DNA of 64,000 nucleotides from Siphonodentalium dalli (Eukaryota > Mollusca > Scaphopoda > Gadilida > Siphonodentaliidae), in the NCBI GenBank assembly GCA_032622095.1, contig CP136064.1:192293948-192357947 (forward strand), read 5' to 3'. Position 1 is the first letter of the stretch, and the number at the start of each line of letters is the position of its first letter. Of this stretch, positions 36,901 through 51,900 are shown piece after piece. The translations under genes and the position numbers were made by a program. Below the pieces are notes generated by a model. That model made no database searches. It saw only the letters and a list, made by a program, of their open reading frames with translations, and was not told where the DNA came from.

Positions 36901-39900
36901 TATATAGTGCTTTGTCAATTACTAGCTTTAAGTATACCTGTAGGTTATATGATGGTGAGAAATTGAGAATCGAATACGAGAAATATCCATGAGTCTTTGA
37001 TGAGTGGCTATTTCGAGTAAATGATTCTCACCATGATATAACCTACTTATAGCACACAATAAGAAAATTATTATTTACCGAATTTAATCAACAACTGCCC
37101 AATTTTGTATTGATTGAACAGTATACAGTAATGCCCTAAATAATCTACTCCTTAATCACAGCAGAATTATGGGTAACTTTTCAGGATTTAGTCTGAAATA
37201 TGGCTTGTTGCCATTCATCGGAAAGCTCTCAATGACAGCTTTCCGATGAATGGCAACAGGCCATATTTCCGACTAAATCCTGAAAATTACCTATAATTCT
37301 GCTGTGGTTAAGGAGTCGATTATTTAGGGCATTACTGCTCTCATGTATGTGTGATACTTAATCAACACTGTCTGGACAATGAGATAGAAAGTCTCTTCGG
37401 TCACTTCGCTAGATATAATACATGATTAAGGCCATTAATTAATATTGAACTTTTTAGCTAATTCTCATTTGTTTATTAATATCTGTCGTGGTTCAAATTT
37501 GTCATTTTTACAACTGCCCTGCCAGCAATCTGGAATAAAGCACATACCCACATATAAAATAGTGGGTCACATGACCTTTCGTAGAGTTTTCATTTTCCAA
37601 TGCTGCGATTCCACATCAGTATAGCACCAATCAGAACTCACTATTAGTAGCACCAAGATAAAGGGGTCCAATCAAAATGATGTGACGTAATTCTGGGGAA
37701 TACCACAAGCCTTCATGGGAAATTTAGTGGTAATACGATAGACTCAGTATCTGTCTGAATCTGAGTGTATGTTTAGATAGACTGCCCTGCCAGCAGCCAA
37801 CTTAGAATTAAACAAAAATATTGTGTTTTATAGTTCAAACAATTTTCATTGCCAAATGTTTTTGCAAAATTTACAATCCAGTTTGGGCACATATGTTGCT
37901 ACTTAGAATTGCTGCGGTCAAAATAATGGTATGTTGGATGGCAGTCAAAGTACTTATTATGCAATGGGATTCCAGTTGTACCTAATAATAAAGAGCGTTT
38001 CTGGTTGTTTTGATGCAAAAAATAAAGAACGTCTGCATGGAAACTTAAGAACAGCTAATATCACTCCCTATCAATTCTTTAGACCTTTTCATAGACTATA
38101 GTCTCCATATGACTATTTTGTTATATTTTCATTATCTTTCGACCTATTTGGACCACTGGAACGCAACACAGATCAGTTATGACTATAGGCTCAGTTTGAG
38201 ACTCTAATACAAAGTCTAACATTACTTAAAATTAAAAACTGTAACTTTCTTTTCAATGTTACAAATTCATCCTGATTTCACCAGTTACTAGTATGTTCAT
38301 GCTTGATATGTTTAACATTCATGGTTAAAACTCAATAAAGTTAACTTGTGAAGTTTTAGCACCCCCCCCCCCCCCCCACCGATGCCCTGACATATACACC
38401 CTCTGTGCAGGACTCAGCCTAGGGGTCCAGAACAGGGAGACTTGAAGTCTCCCTCCAGGAAATTTAGGGAGACTTCAGGAAATTTAGTGAGACTTCAGGG
38501 TGGGGAGACTACCAAAAATTGACAATTTTCAAATATCGCTTTATTTTATAACATCTGACAATAAAAAATTTAAAAAGATAAAAAACTAAAAATAAATTGA
38601 CTTTATCTGAAATTAGTTTAATTAATTGTTATTATACATTTAAAATTTTTGGAAATGTTTTGTGTAGCTATCATTTAAGCAAGACAATTATCAAGTTACA
38701 GTAATAGTTTTTTAACTAAATGAAAGTAGTATTATTTCCTAGACTGCAGCTTGGAAGATACGTTTGTACCGTCTGACTCTGAATCATGATGCATGTAACT
38801 TTTTAAGTTTAATTTGGTAACGGCTGTAATGTGGGTGTCCGCTAAAATAAACAATAAGGACTAACTAACAAAGGAGTTGCAAAAGCTTTTATTAATTAAT
38901 GGCCTCCCTTAATTAATGCCAACATCACTGGTATAATCCGATTAAAGCAATAAACTTGACATTATTTTATTTACGGAAGTCGGTCTCTTCAAAAAGTCCG
39001 ACGCGGTCTCTTCAAAAAGTCCGACGCGTTACCGAAACGAACTTCCGAAGCGCCTGGTACATACTCTGATAATGTCGTAATTGTTTTATATCTGAAAAGC
39101 GGGACGGCGGTCTTTTAAGTTAATAAAAACATTTATTTGTGACACTCACGATGGTCAGTAACAACACAGATGGGAACATCTCATCGTGTTTTCAGCGTGT
39201 CAAAACATTCGTTATTAACATTCATTACCGCAAAGGGAACAAAGGCGACGGAATAACAACACAAAACAATAGGTCATATTTTATTTTTTTATTTTAAACA
39301 CTTGGGTCTTTGGCTCTGCATCGTCTGTTTCTTTTTGGGATGGCCGCCACAATTCATCTATATACGGACATGTCCGGAAAAAAAACTAGAAAAAAAATTA
39401 AGAAAAAAAAAATTCCCCCTAAAATTGAAGGTGACTTCGATTTCGCCTTAGAGCGACGATAGGGCGAAGTCAGCGACAGTAAGGCGACAATCTCGCCCGA
39501 GTCGCCTTGTGAGCTGAGGCCTGCCTCTGTGAATGTTTGAATCATTTGTCGGCACATGCATATTTCCATTTTCTTGTCTCTTATATGCATTGCTAATTTG
39601 GTCCACTTTAGATTAAACGTCCATAATTGCACTGTAACAGTAGTTTTAACCCTTTGAGTGCCAGGTCAATTTTTGTATCAACCCATATACCCTGTGCCAA
39701 TGCATTCTCTTATATATGCGAGTCGACCATAGGTCGCCTTGCATATATAAGAGAATGCATTGGCCTAACATTTTTTTTTTTTTATTTTTTTTTATTTTTT
39801 ACAATTTTAATAATTTATTCTTATATTCTTTAACAGACTTATTTTGCAGGTTTAGGGCCGATGAGATCGGCCCCTGGCACTCAAAGGGTTAACACAACAA

Positions 39901-42900
39901 AAGTTTTGACATGCAAAATCTCATTATTTGAGAGTTATTAATAATGAAAATAAGAACAAAGTTTATCTATTTTTCATGTATTTGTTGATGATAGTTGTTT
40001 ATATAGTTTTGTTTTATTTCACATGAACCCACTTTGAATTATCTGAGTCCCTTTAACTTTGATGTCCATTTTTTTTCAGCCAGGACTGTTCAAAGCTATA
40101 GAAGACCACAACAAGGATAGGGTTGTAGAAATACTCAACTGCTGGGGTAAAATCGACATTCAAAAGGTAATATGAAGTTACTTCTGCTGAAAAACTAGTG
40201 TTCATATACATGTATGAGGCGATTTGATATCATATTGTACTTTATAATATCATGACAAAACGAAGACAGATGGCCAGTGGTAAATCCCATTAATCATGTT
40301 CAGTCAAAAAATCATCAACGATTTTCCACTCATGCAACTTACTTCTTAAAAATTTCTCATGCGCAAGATCATGAAAACATTGTTTTGTTACACTTTATGC
40401 ATAGTTACATCATTATTTGAATATATTATCAGGATTCGCAGCTCTATTATATATATATATATTCTAGTATACAGTAATGCCCTAAATAATCGACTCCTTA
40501 ACCAAAGCAGAATTATGGGTAACTTTTCAGGATTTAGTCAGAATATTGGCTTGTTGCCATTCATCGGAAAGCTCTCACTGAGAGATTTCCGATGAATGGC
40601 AACAAGCTAGTTTATCCCCAGACTAAATCCTGAAAAGTTACCCATAATTCTGCTGTGGTTAAGGAGTTGATTAATTACTGTATATATGAATAAATATTCT
40701 TAGTCAAGACCTATTTCTGCAAACAAAATGTTGCATATCAACTTTTTATGCAAATATATTTTTCATAAAATCAGAAGACTCAGAGCAGAATATTAAGCCT
40801 TCAAGAATATAAATATTTTTAAATATTTTAATAATGTCTCGATAATTGTTGCAAAGTGATATAATCAGGATGGCTCTTCTGACCGATCTTCAACAACCAA
40901 TGCAGCTATTACAGAATACTTTAGAACATATATGTTCTTGAATGTTTCTTGCAGGCACCAGCTTTTCCTCAAATTGCTGGTATTAACCAAAGTCAGCGAA
41001 ATTGATAATTTAAGAAAAATAACAGAGCGTCCCCAACATAGCTCAATCGGCAGACCCACCAATATCATAGCTGGACCATTTGACTACGGTGAAAACTATT
41101 ATAATTATGGAGTTTGATTGCTTATTATTATCCTACTATTTTGTTGCAGAATGGACAGTCTCTAAGGCAGTTTGCTGCAGCTTTAAAGTATCATGATATC
41201 GTCTGGATATTGGATCAGTACAGGGAGACTATGGTAGGACTGTTACTTACAGTAACATTGACACCTATGAAACCACACAAACAATAAAACCTTTTTGCGA
41301 TAGTGTAAGAAAGCCTAGATATAAAAATTCCTCCCATTATAGTAGCATGGTGGCACATATAACTAACAAACTTAATATAAACAGTGTTTAATTTAAATCA
41401 CATGAAACCCAACAATCATTACGTACTTTATTTTTCATGCATACATTGTATGTACAGTAATGCCCTAAATAATCGACTCCTTAACCGCACCAGAATTATG
41501 TATAATTCAGGATTTAGTCGGAAGTATGGCTTCTTGCCATTCATCGGAAAGCTCTCAGTGAGAGCTTTCTGATGAATGGCAACAAGCTAGTTTATCCCCT
41601 CTCAAAATTGAGCTACAGCGTCATTGACACTTCTATTTCTTTGGCCTTTAATATAGTTTTGGTTTTATATCGATAAAATGTGCAGCTATTTGTTTTATTG
41701 GTTGAGAAAAGACAGCAGAGCGAGTTAATTCCCCTGCATGTAGAAACCATTTATGATCCAAGCAAAGGTACGACCTGTAGCACATGCCAAAGGATTTCGT
41801 AATGCTAAGAGTAAAATCCAAGATAGCTGCCGGCAGCCATGTTTTATGGCCAAAAGAACCCAAAATGACTTGTTCACATCTATGTGTCAATATTAACGTC
41901 CATGACAAATTTCATGATGATCAGACGAACACTCCGGCCTGTAGCACGTGCTAATGGATTGAATTGTGAAATCCAAGATGACCGCTGGTGGCCATGTTTT
42001 ATAGCCGAATGACCCTAAGCTGACTCGTTCCCATCTACATGTCAATATCAACATCCAGGACAAATTTCATGATGATCCGAGCAAAGGTACGACCTGTAGC
42101 CCATGCTAATGGACATTGTTGACGAAATTCTCCAAGCGCACACGCACACATGGATGATGGATTCCAACCCATGGCAATAGCTCAAACTTAACAAAGTAAA
42201 GTTGAGCTAATATTAAAATACTATGTTCTCAGATACCTCCATCATCATCAGAAATAGGTTTCATCGAACATTTTTCTTTCCAAATTTACACAGAATATTA
42301 CAAGTGTTCAAATCTCAGCCATTTGTTAACAATTGGAAACTTTGATAGTTTGCTGATGAAGATGCAGTGACCAAAGGTACTGTAATAATATTGATTGCAT
42401 GGAGAATTTTAGATTTTATTCCAAAAAATTATCTACGCACCCTGAAACATCAATATAAAATTTCTAGAATTCTTGGAAAATATGAAAATAAAAGCATCCC
42501 TCCATCATAAAATTGTCCATGAATAATTGCCTGAGGAACCAGGTATTTATTTTCTATGGTCTAACTATCCAACTGCTATAATGGGAATCACAAACAAATG
42601 CAAAGATACAATAGGAGCCCTTCCCACTTTGTGATCTGTTAAACCTATTACATTCTCTATCTTTCACCAGGATGCAATCTATGGAGTTATGGAGCTGAAA
42701 TATGATAAAGTGTTGGATGTTTTATCAAAATCTAGATGTAACATCAATCTACTGAACAAGGTTGGTATGGTAACTTTGGTAACTTTTATAATCAACCATT
42801 TATGCGGGATAGCGTCACTAAATTCCCCCTCTGGGGTTCTCATGTGATACTTACCAGTATAATAAGCACTGGCTGGTGAGTGGTGTGAAGCCTTCGCAGT

Positions 42901-45900
42901 AGGAGTGACCTTGTTCAAGTCTCACAACTTCGCACAAGATTTGAACAGCATAAGATTTTACAGTCACACATCGCTTAATCCATCCAAGCCACTATTGTGG
43001 AGAGACAAGATTGTCCACTGGCAGGCCGTTAGCTTATATCACTGTGTTGACAATGCTACAAGCCGACCATGCTAACCATTAGATCAACGAGCTCCCCAAA
43101 TTAAGCCAGTATGAGTTCATGAATGTTTCGGATTCTGTCAATATTTTATTTTTTGCATAGTACATCAGTTAGTAGTATCAAGGCTCAATATTACAACTTC
43201 ATTGAAACTCAAAGATGTTAAATTAAAGGCACTTGGCGGCTTGAATCCTAAATTTTTTATCACTTTTGACATATTTGGGACCTGTTCTGGGGATTAAAAT
43301 AGGTCGATAAATACGCGCAATACTAATTATATGGACTTTATTTGGTACAGAAAAACCAATTCAATTCATATAGTTTTTCAACCAGCACTACTAATTATGC
43401 AGAAAGTTCAAATATTGTAGTCTGAACATGATTTTCAAAATATTTTTCAATGCTTTGACCTTTTCCAAGATTTACTGCCAAGTTTTGATTAAACTTTGGT
43501 ATTTTATTGGACTAAATGGACTTTTATTAGTAATTCCACTGTAACAGTAATGTTTACATTACAGTGGTTTTGACATGCAAATTATTATTGGAGAGTTATT
43601 GGCAATCAGAACAATATCAATATATTTTTCATGTACTTGTTAATGATGATTTTTTTTTACAGATTTAAATTTTATTTCGCAATTTGAAGGCTTTCAAGTC
43701 CCTTTAATATTTGTGTATTGTTAATTTATCTTTTTGCTATGGATGGCTTGATTAACAAATAAACTTAATATCTTGTTCCTTTTATTACTCCTGGCCAGTG
43801 TGCAAATTTGATGCATAAAATCTTTACAGGCTTGTCGGCAGCAGCACATTCTTCAGCATGCCTTGACATTAAGAGACATGAGGATGGTCAAAATTCTCTG
43901 TGATGCTGGGGCACACGTCAACACTCAAGTTCTCGTTTATGGATACTTCTTGGTAGGCATATTTGTTAATAGCTAATACAGTATAAGAAATATTGTACCA
44001 TTAATGGCATATGCTATGCTTGTTTCGGTATTTCAAAATGACATTGTACCATTTTCGAAACACAAGATCTGAACAATACAACAGTGAAATAGTGGGTCTG
44101 TCATTTGTATAGTAGTCTGGTCGTTGAGACTCGATTTTGAGGTGAACCTAGAACAAATTGTTTACAAGCTGTTTTCGGTGTCATTCGACGCGGAAAAGCA
44201 TCAGGAACAACATATCCAAAATCCGCAAAAATCCGCGTTGGGGAAACTTTGTTATCCACGATGGCGTCCAACATGGTTGTCTTTACTACATCAGTTCTCG
44301 ATATAAGTCATTATACGATATATAGTGGCATCAGAATTATGCCGTTATATCAGTTTGTGTTAAATTAGAATGCGGGAGCGAGTAGAGTGACACGGACAGA
44401 AATTTATACAATCGTGGCCATGAAATGGCTGTCAAAATGGCCGCAACTCCAAACCATACCACTTAGAAAGCAACATATTGGGTAACTACATAAGAGTGAA
44501 ATACGTATTGGCAATATACAAGTCGGTGTTAAATATCTTTAAAGGTACACACATCATTAAAACAGATCAATCTGAAGGATCATCGGTCACTGCACAGCAA
44601 GTCAACCCCCCAATGATTTACGTCTTTAACGTTTGGGTGTTCTGCTTATCCAACATCCAACTGTTGGGCAAAACAAAAATAGCTCGTGCATGCAACACAC
44701 GAACTAATGTTTTGCCTCACAGTGCATGGTAGTTTCATTCGGCATGGTGATTAAATATTGAATGCAACGCCGAAATTTTAGTGCATACTCTAGAGGTATA
44801 AATACTAGTTATATTTCCAGAATTGTCAACACTCCCGTGATAATAAACGATACACGTATGTCGCAATGGTTATTATACTGTAAATAAACACTCATATCTT
44901 CAATGTATTAGCACCGAATCTCACCAGGTCAAAGAGACTGTACATAGTACATTGTATGTAAGACTAATTTTCATTCTGCTACCAACCCGGTTTCTTAGTA
45001 GACAATTTTGTTAAAATTACTTCAGTGGCCACTTTACAACTAGAATAAGCTACAGCGCAATGCACACTATTAGTTTTCAGTATATTTTTGTTTGAAAATA
45101 TATTACCATTACCACCCACGTAATCGTGCTAAATATCAGGTGATCATTGTTTAAGATGTTATTCCAACGTTGAACATTCACCCAATATTGATAGTTGTGG
45201 TTCTGTGTGCAACAGACATGTGTAACATTATGGAAAATGGGTAAACGCGGTGATGCGGTTGAAGACAACGTAGTAAGTTTCGCGTAGATGTGGCCTTGGT
45301 GAATTCAACCAAATATAATTTCCAGGTATAAACACAGTCTCTCTCACAGATTATGTAGGCAATTTTAGTCAAGTTTTGAATTTATTGAAGACATTCTATG
45401 GTACTCATTTGTGATTTAATCAATTTAGTTCATGGTACACCATCACGCATTCTTGTGATAAAAGCGAAATATTCGTGTTTTATCACTTGATCTGAGGCAA
45501 CTATAACTACTATTTTGAGAAACGTACAATAGGATCTACGCATTCTCCCCAGTACAATATGAACATAATTCATACCGTTTTATAGCAATTAATTTTTTAA
45601 GGTTTTATACCGTAGATATCAAAATAAATGGTGACTGCTCTGAATACATATATTTCTGCTTCTAGAGAAAGGCTGCATAGTCAATACATCCCTACTAAAT
45701 CCTGTTTAGCTGTTTAATTACACATATATCACACAATTCAAGATTAGCGGTACAGATAAAACTGCATCATTTTTCCGTTTCTGGACACCCAAAAGTCCAG
45801 ATTTAACCGTTCCACAAGACCCTGATTTCGCTTGCTCTCTCGTGAGATACATCAGAGAGAATTCGTACATCTCTAATAAAAAGTTTCTCTTATACTTGTA

Positions 45901-48900
45901 GTCATTCTTCCTCGCAATATTCGAGCGTTTGTTCACTCGTATAGGACAAGCTATTCAATTTTTCACTAAATGTAAATTTCATTCGATTTTGTCCATTTTG
46001 GTGGCCATTTTGTGAAAAATATTCTACATATATGGTTATGACTAAGCACTGTTTGTGTATATTTCAATTTATTACGAATTTGGCATTAATTGGAGCACCT
46101 GCCGCAGAATTCAGTGTTTTCCGATAACAACAGACATTATGGACGCCATCTTCAATAGAAAATTTTCCCCAAAGCAGATTTTAGCGGATTTTGGATATGT
46201 TGTTCCCTACATTCTGCCCGACAATATGACACCAAAAACAGCTTGTAAACAATTTGTTCTAGGTCCAATGCTTCAACGACCAGACTATAGAATTAATCGC
46301 TGATAAACATACAAATATGATTCTGCTGATGAGAGTCAGTTCATGTACTTTATATATGAGAATTTATACATGAGAATTATGTTGTGTGTGACCCATTTTG
46401 ATTAGACAAGATAAGATGATAACTACATTAACCCTTTCGTGACCATAATGCTTGCCTTGTTGTTTCTGGACCAAAACAGTATGAAATAAATAAAAAATAA
46501 ATGCTGTTAGTCATACCAGGCCATCGTCACTTAATAATCACCTGGAGCAGGTTACATTCCAAGTCTGGCCATGCAAATACTATTGGTAGATATTGATCTA
46601 GCTTAATACGAGGACATTTCTTGTATGAAGCGACCATTTCTTAATCTTTTCTGTACTAAATACTCATTAACGAGTAACGAGTAGATATCCCTTAGGAAAT
46701 GTTCAGACAATAAGTTCAACAGATGACCATAGGTCATTTGTTGAACTTATTATGTGAACATTTAACTCCAATAAATATAATTCCTTCTGTACTTGTATTA
46801 TCTGTCGTCTGCTTACTTTTTCCTGAAAAACTCTCCACATGAGTAATAGACCATTCCAATGGATACTTTTATAACTGAGTGGGAGAATGGTTAATATAGG
46901 TGGCCGAGATGCCAATGTGCCAACTGAGCCTCCAGCAGATTACCCGAAACATTTGTGTTAGAGTTAAGTAAGAATATTGGGCTAATCCGAAAAACAGCAG
47001 CATAGTCTTTAACCCTTCCACGACTGGATCTTCCTGATTTTTTACCAAAACCTGGTGCCAATGCATTCTCTTATATATGCGAGTCGCCCTTAGGGCACCT
47101 GACCTAAAAATATTTACGTTTACCTTATAAGCCAGTGCATTCTCTTATATATTTGAGGCTCCCTATGGGAGACTTGCATATATAAGAGAATGCACTGGCA
47201 CAGGTTCTTTAATGCTGCACCAGCGCATCTCCCATCATGAAAGGGTTAAGACCACTTTAATTTATCTACCTTGTTGTTCTGTTAACTCCCTTTTTCACAC
47301 TTCTAGCACTACCCTTCTTTTTGTAATTACTGTATCTAGGCACGTATAATCACACAATGCAGTCCATTTTTATGTTCTTTTCAGGGTCCCTTCTTCTTTG
47401 AAGCAATCAGTGAAAAAGTTCCCGAGGAAATCATGTGGAAAATCTTAAAGTCAGGTGCAGATTTGAGTCAGAAGGATGAGGTTGGTACCAGAATTATCTT
47501 TTCACTATTCATGAGATCATTCATGTAGAAAATATTATTCCACAACAGTTGACGTGAGGCACATGTGTCCAACAGCATCACGGCTATTGAATACATATTG
47601 TTATATACCACATTTTGAATACAACCCGGTGTAACAGGATATCTTCCCCACTGAATATCTCCCCCCCCCCACCCTGGATATCTCCCCCCCCCCATGTATG
47701 ACTAAAAAATAATTTCACTCATTTGATATCGTTTGGTTCTTAAATGGCCAGAAAAATGTTTTTTGAGATTAAAAAAAAAAAATTATTTTTAAAAAAAAAG
47801 TGACAAAATTATTGTTTTCACGAATTTGATTGTCTGTTCATTGACCAGAAAAATGTTTTTTTTTAATTCTCATTTTTTTCTTTTCTTTCAAATGTCCAGG
47901 CTTGGATATTCCACCACCCCCAGCACCTACCCCACACCCAGATCCTACATGACAAAAAAATCATCTTATGGTTTTATCGCTTATTTTGCTTTATATATTC
48001 ATGAGTCAGGGTTTGGGGTGGGGGGAAGATGATAATGATAATAAGATGATTTTTTTTGTCATGTAGGTGCTGGGGGGGGGGGGAGATATCCTGACCTGGA
48101 CATCTCCCCCCCCCCCCATCCCAAACCCTGACTCAAAAAACTTGTTCTCAGAAGAAGTTAATTTCTCGCTGTTTCATGACTATATAAAGCAAAACAAGCG
48201 ATAAAACCATAAGATTATTTTTTTTCATGTAGGTGCTGGGTGGGAGGGGGTGGGGAGATATCCTGACCTGGACATCTCCCCCCCCCCCCCCCCCAAACCC
48301 TGACTCAAAAAACTTTTTCTCAGAAGAAGTTAATTTCTCGTGTTTCATGACTATATAAAGCAAAACAAGCAATAAATCCATACAATGATTTATTTGTCAT
48401 GTAGGTGCTGGGTGGGGGGGAGATATCCTGACCTGGACATCTCCCCCCCCACCCCAAACCCTGACTCAAACAACTTTCTCTTGGAGAAGCTAATTTCTCG
48501 CTGTTTCATTACTATATAAAGCAAAATAAGCGATAAAACCATAAGATGATTTTTTTGTCATGTAGGTGCTGGGTGGGGGGGGGGGGGTGGAATATCCAAG
48601 CCTGGACGTTTGAAAGAAAAGAAAAAAATTGAATTAAAAAAAAACATTTTTCTGGTCATTTCATGAACAGACAATCAAATTCGTGGAAAAAAATAATTTT
48701 GTCACTTTTCTTTTTTAAATAAAAAAAAAATTAATTTGTTTTTTTAATTGAGGCCATAGTCAAGGATTGAACTTATCTGCACAAGGATCTGATACCATAA
48801 TCTCAAATCTTTCATCAAACTCATTGCGGACGGCGCATATTTATATTTACTTGAGCTCTGCTCTCGTGAAATAAATTGTTGCACTGTACGTGACTTATTC

Positions 48901-51900
48901 AATAAAAGATTGTAAAATAAGGTGTGCATTTTGTTTTGTCTATTTATAGTAAGATTTGATTGGTAAATGCAATAACTGACATTGTAGGTTAACTATGTCA
49001 CTCTCCTTCAGCAATATTACTCAAACTGTTATTTTTTTTATTATTTGATTTCTTAGATTCAATCATCCATAAATTTGAATATTTGCTCAATCATAATTAA
49101 ATATACCTCCATCCCAAAAGATCGCTTTTTGCCTCTGTCCATCCGATCATTCGCTCATATATCTCAACCATGGATTATTGTATATTGATGAAATTTGGCA
49201 TCAGGAGGGCTTTCGAAAGAGGGTTCATTGATGTTGTTTACAATTTCCATTCAAGAGTTATCAGATCTCAATGAAATTTGGTGGGCAGGTTCAAGAGTTA
49301 TCCCTATTTTTTTGTCTGAAAATGTTGGAATTCCGTCTGTCATTCATAAGAATTGTCCAGTAATTTGTTCGTTCATCACACTTTTTTTCACAATTTGTTT
49401 TCCGACCTGCCCATATTTCAATTTTCACCATGGGGATATTCCAGCACCCGTGGTGCAACCTCTTTGTTCATTAATGTTTTTACTTAAAGATGCATAATCT
49501 GAATTAACGCTCCCAAATTACTATTTATTTGGTTTCGGGTTAAAAAATATTTGATTTGAGTCAAGGAACCTGCCCATCAAAGCTCAGTGATCAGATATTG
49601 ATTTTTGCAAATTGTTATTTCCGAGATGTGTAATATTTGGCGGCCTGGCAAATATTCGTCAAGCCGACGGCCTCGGACCAAATTGCGGATGAAGATGGAT
49701 TACTTTAAATCAAGTGGCTTTTTGTGTTAGATATTTGACAATTCGGCCAAATTTCATTGAACAAAATGTTGATAAATAACACGTTTTGGGCAATTTTGTA
49801 CTTTTGTACTGAAGCAGTATTTAAAAAAATGTTGTTGTTGGAATATGATGATATGGGAACCAGCGAATAGGATTGAGTACCTTTAACCTGCACTTTTTCA
49901 GCTGTATCGTCAAAAAGATTATTCCAGAATTGTGAATCTACATTGTTTTGTCTACCATATTGGAACTTATGTTGATACTTTAACCCTTTCTATACTAAAT
50001 GGATTATCCCAGTCAGTTAATAAGTGTACATCGGAATGGTCTATTATTGATTTGCAGGGACATACAGGTAATATAAGCAGATGACAGATAAATAAAAATA
50101 CAGACGGAGTCATATTTATTGAGGGAAATGTTTAGATAATAAGTTCAACAAACGACCTGGTCGTTTGTTGAATTTATTATCTGAACATTTCCTATGGGAT
50201 AACTACTCGTCAATGATGCTTTTTATAGAAAGGATTAAACTAGTAGCAAGCACCCTAACATGACAGCGTGGACATAGGAAACTGGTTCTACTAAATTGAA
50301 TGAATTTTCTTGCAGAGAGGAAGAAACGCAATGATTTATGCTATGGATAAATGGCACGGACAATGCCCTATAGCTCTCATCAAATATTTACTGGACAGTG
50401 GGGTAAACATTGCTGATCGAGACCAGGTGAGGTTGTTGCTGGGAAATTCGACTTTTCTGCTATTTCTTCCAGTGAATATAACAAAAAAGTTGTTCAAAAC
50501 AGAGAGGAAATAAAATTTTATATGTCTTCCACCTAATCGTCTACTTTTACCTAATAAATACAGGTCAAGTTTAAATTTGGGTTCTGTCTGCCAATTTTTA
50601 GCAGAGTTATGGTCCTTTTTGACTTAGATTTCGCCGATTATTTTGGTTTCAGTGTGATAACTTTAGTTTTAGTTATCTGACTGTTTTAAAATTTTGTATG
50701 TGGATTAGTCACATGAAAATACAGGTCAAGTTCAAATTTGGGTTTGGTGTGCCCATTTTTATCAGAGCTATGGTCCTTGTTGACTTATAATTTGCTGATT
50801 ATTTTGGTTTTTGGATGATAACTTTAGCTATTGTTTTCAAATTTTGTGTGTGGATTACTCACATGAAAATACAGGTCAATATCAAATTTGGATGTGGTCC
50901 ACCTATTTTTATTTGGCCACAAACACAGCGATCAGTGGTAGAGATATAATTTTGTTTTTTACTTTCAGACTGGAGTGACAATCAGAGATGTCATCAAGTT
51001 TCAAAGAAGAAAAGATCTCTTCTCTCTAATGGAGCATGTAGGTATCAATATCAGACATCTTTCCTGTGTACTTACAGTAATGCTCTAAATAATTGACTCC
51101 TTAACCACAACAGAATTATGGGTAATTTTTCAGTATTTAGTCAGAAATATGGCTTGTTGTCACTGAGAGCATTCTGATGAATGGCAACAAGCCATATTTC
51201 CGACTAAATCCGGAAAAATTACCCATAATTCTGCTGTGATTAAGGAGTCAATTATTTAGGGCATTACTGTAGCTATAAAATATCTACTAAATGTTTATAT
51301 AGTTTTTAGTAGCTTTCTATCTGGTGATAAAATAGATCTATAACCAGCCCTCGAAATTAGGAAAAATGCAAATTTAATGATGTGGCATGTTAGATTTCAA
51401 ATGTTGCGACAGCATTTCTCACAGCATTGCTTATTGCCATGGCTGATTTCGAGGACTATAGCTATATGAAATGATTTCCATACTGAGTTCATTTGCCCCG
51501 GACAGACTTTTGGAAGTCATAACATTCAAACTTCAGAGACAAAATATGGGTCCTTTATTTCTTCCAGTTGCATGGAGAGCACATGTCAAATAATAATAAA
51601 GAATGTTTTTGTTTTCAATGCTTCATTGTCATGTTTCGTTTGGAAATATTATTCATCTGTCTGCCCAAATTATGTATATGCATGACAGAATTATGTGTGC
51701 ATAATTTAGAGGTTCAAACGAGCCAAGTCTGAGTTAGAAAAAGTCAAAACAATTAGGTGAAATTTAGCAGCAGATCACTGTAGTTACAGCAACAAACGAA
51801 AAGGCATTACCACACTTCATTAAATTACCTCTGAGAAGGCCTGATAATAAGGTGCCTGTCATTTACAGAATGAGGTCCCAAGAGGGTGAATTTAGTGATG

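Noticed and set aside
47468-48381. Glycine-rich frames
   Set aside because: They are translations of G/C homopolymer tracts in the fold-back structure.
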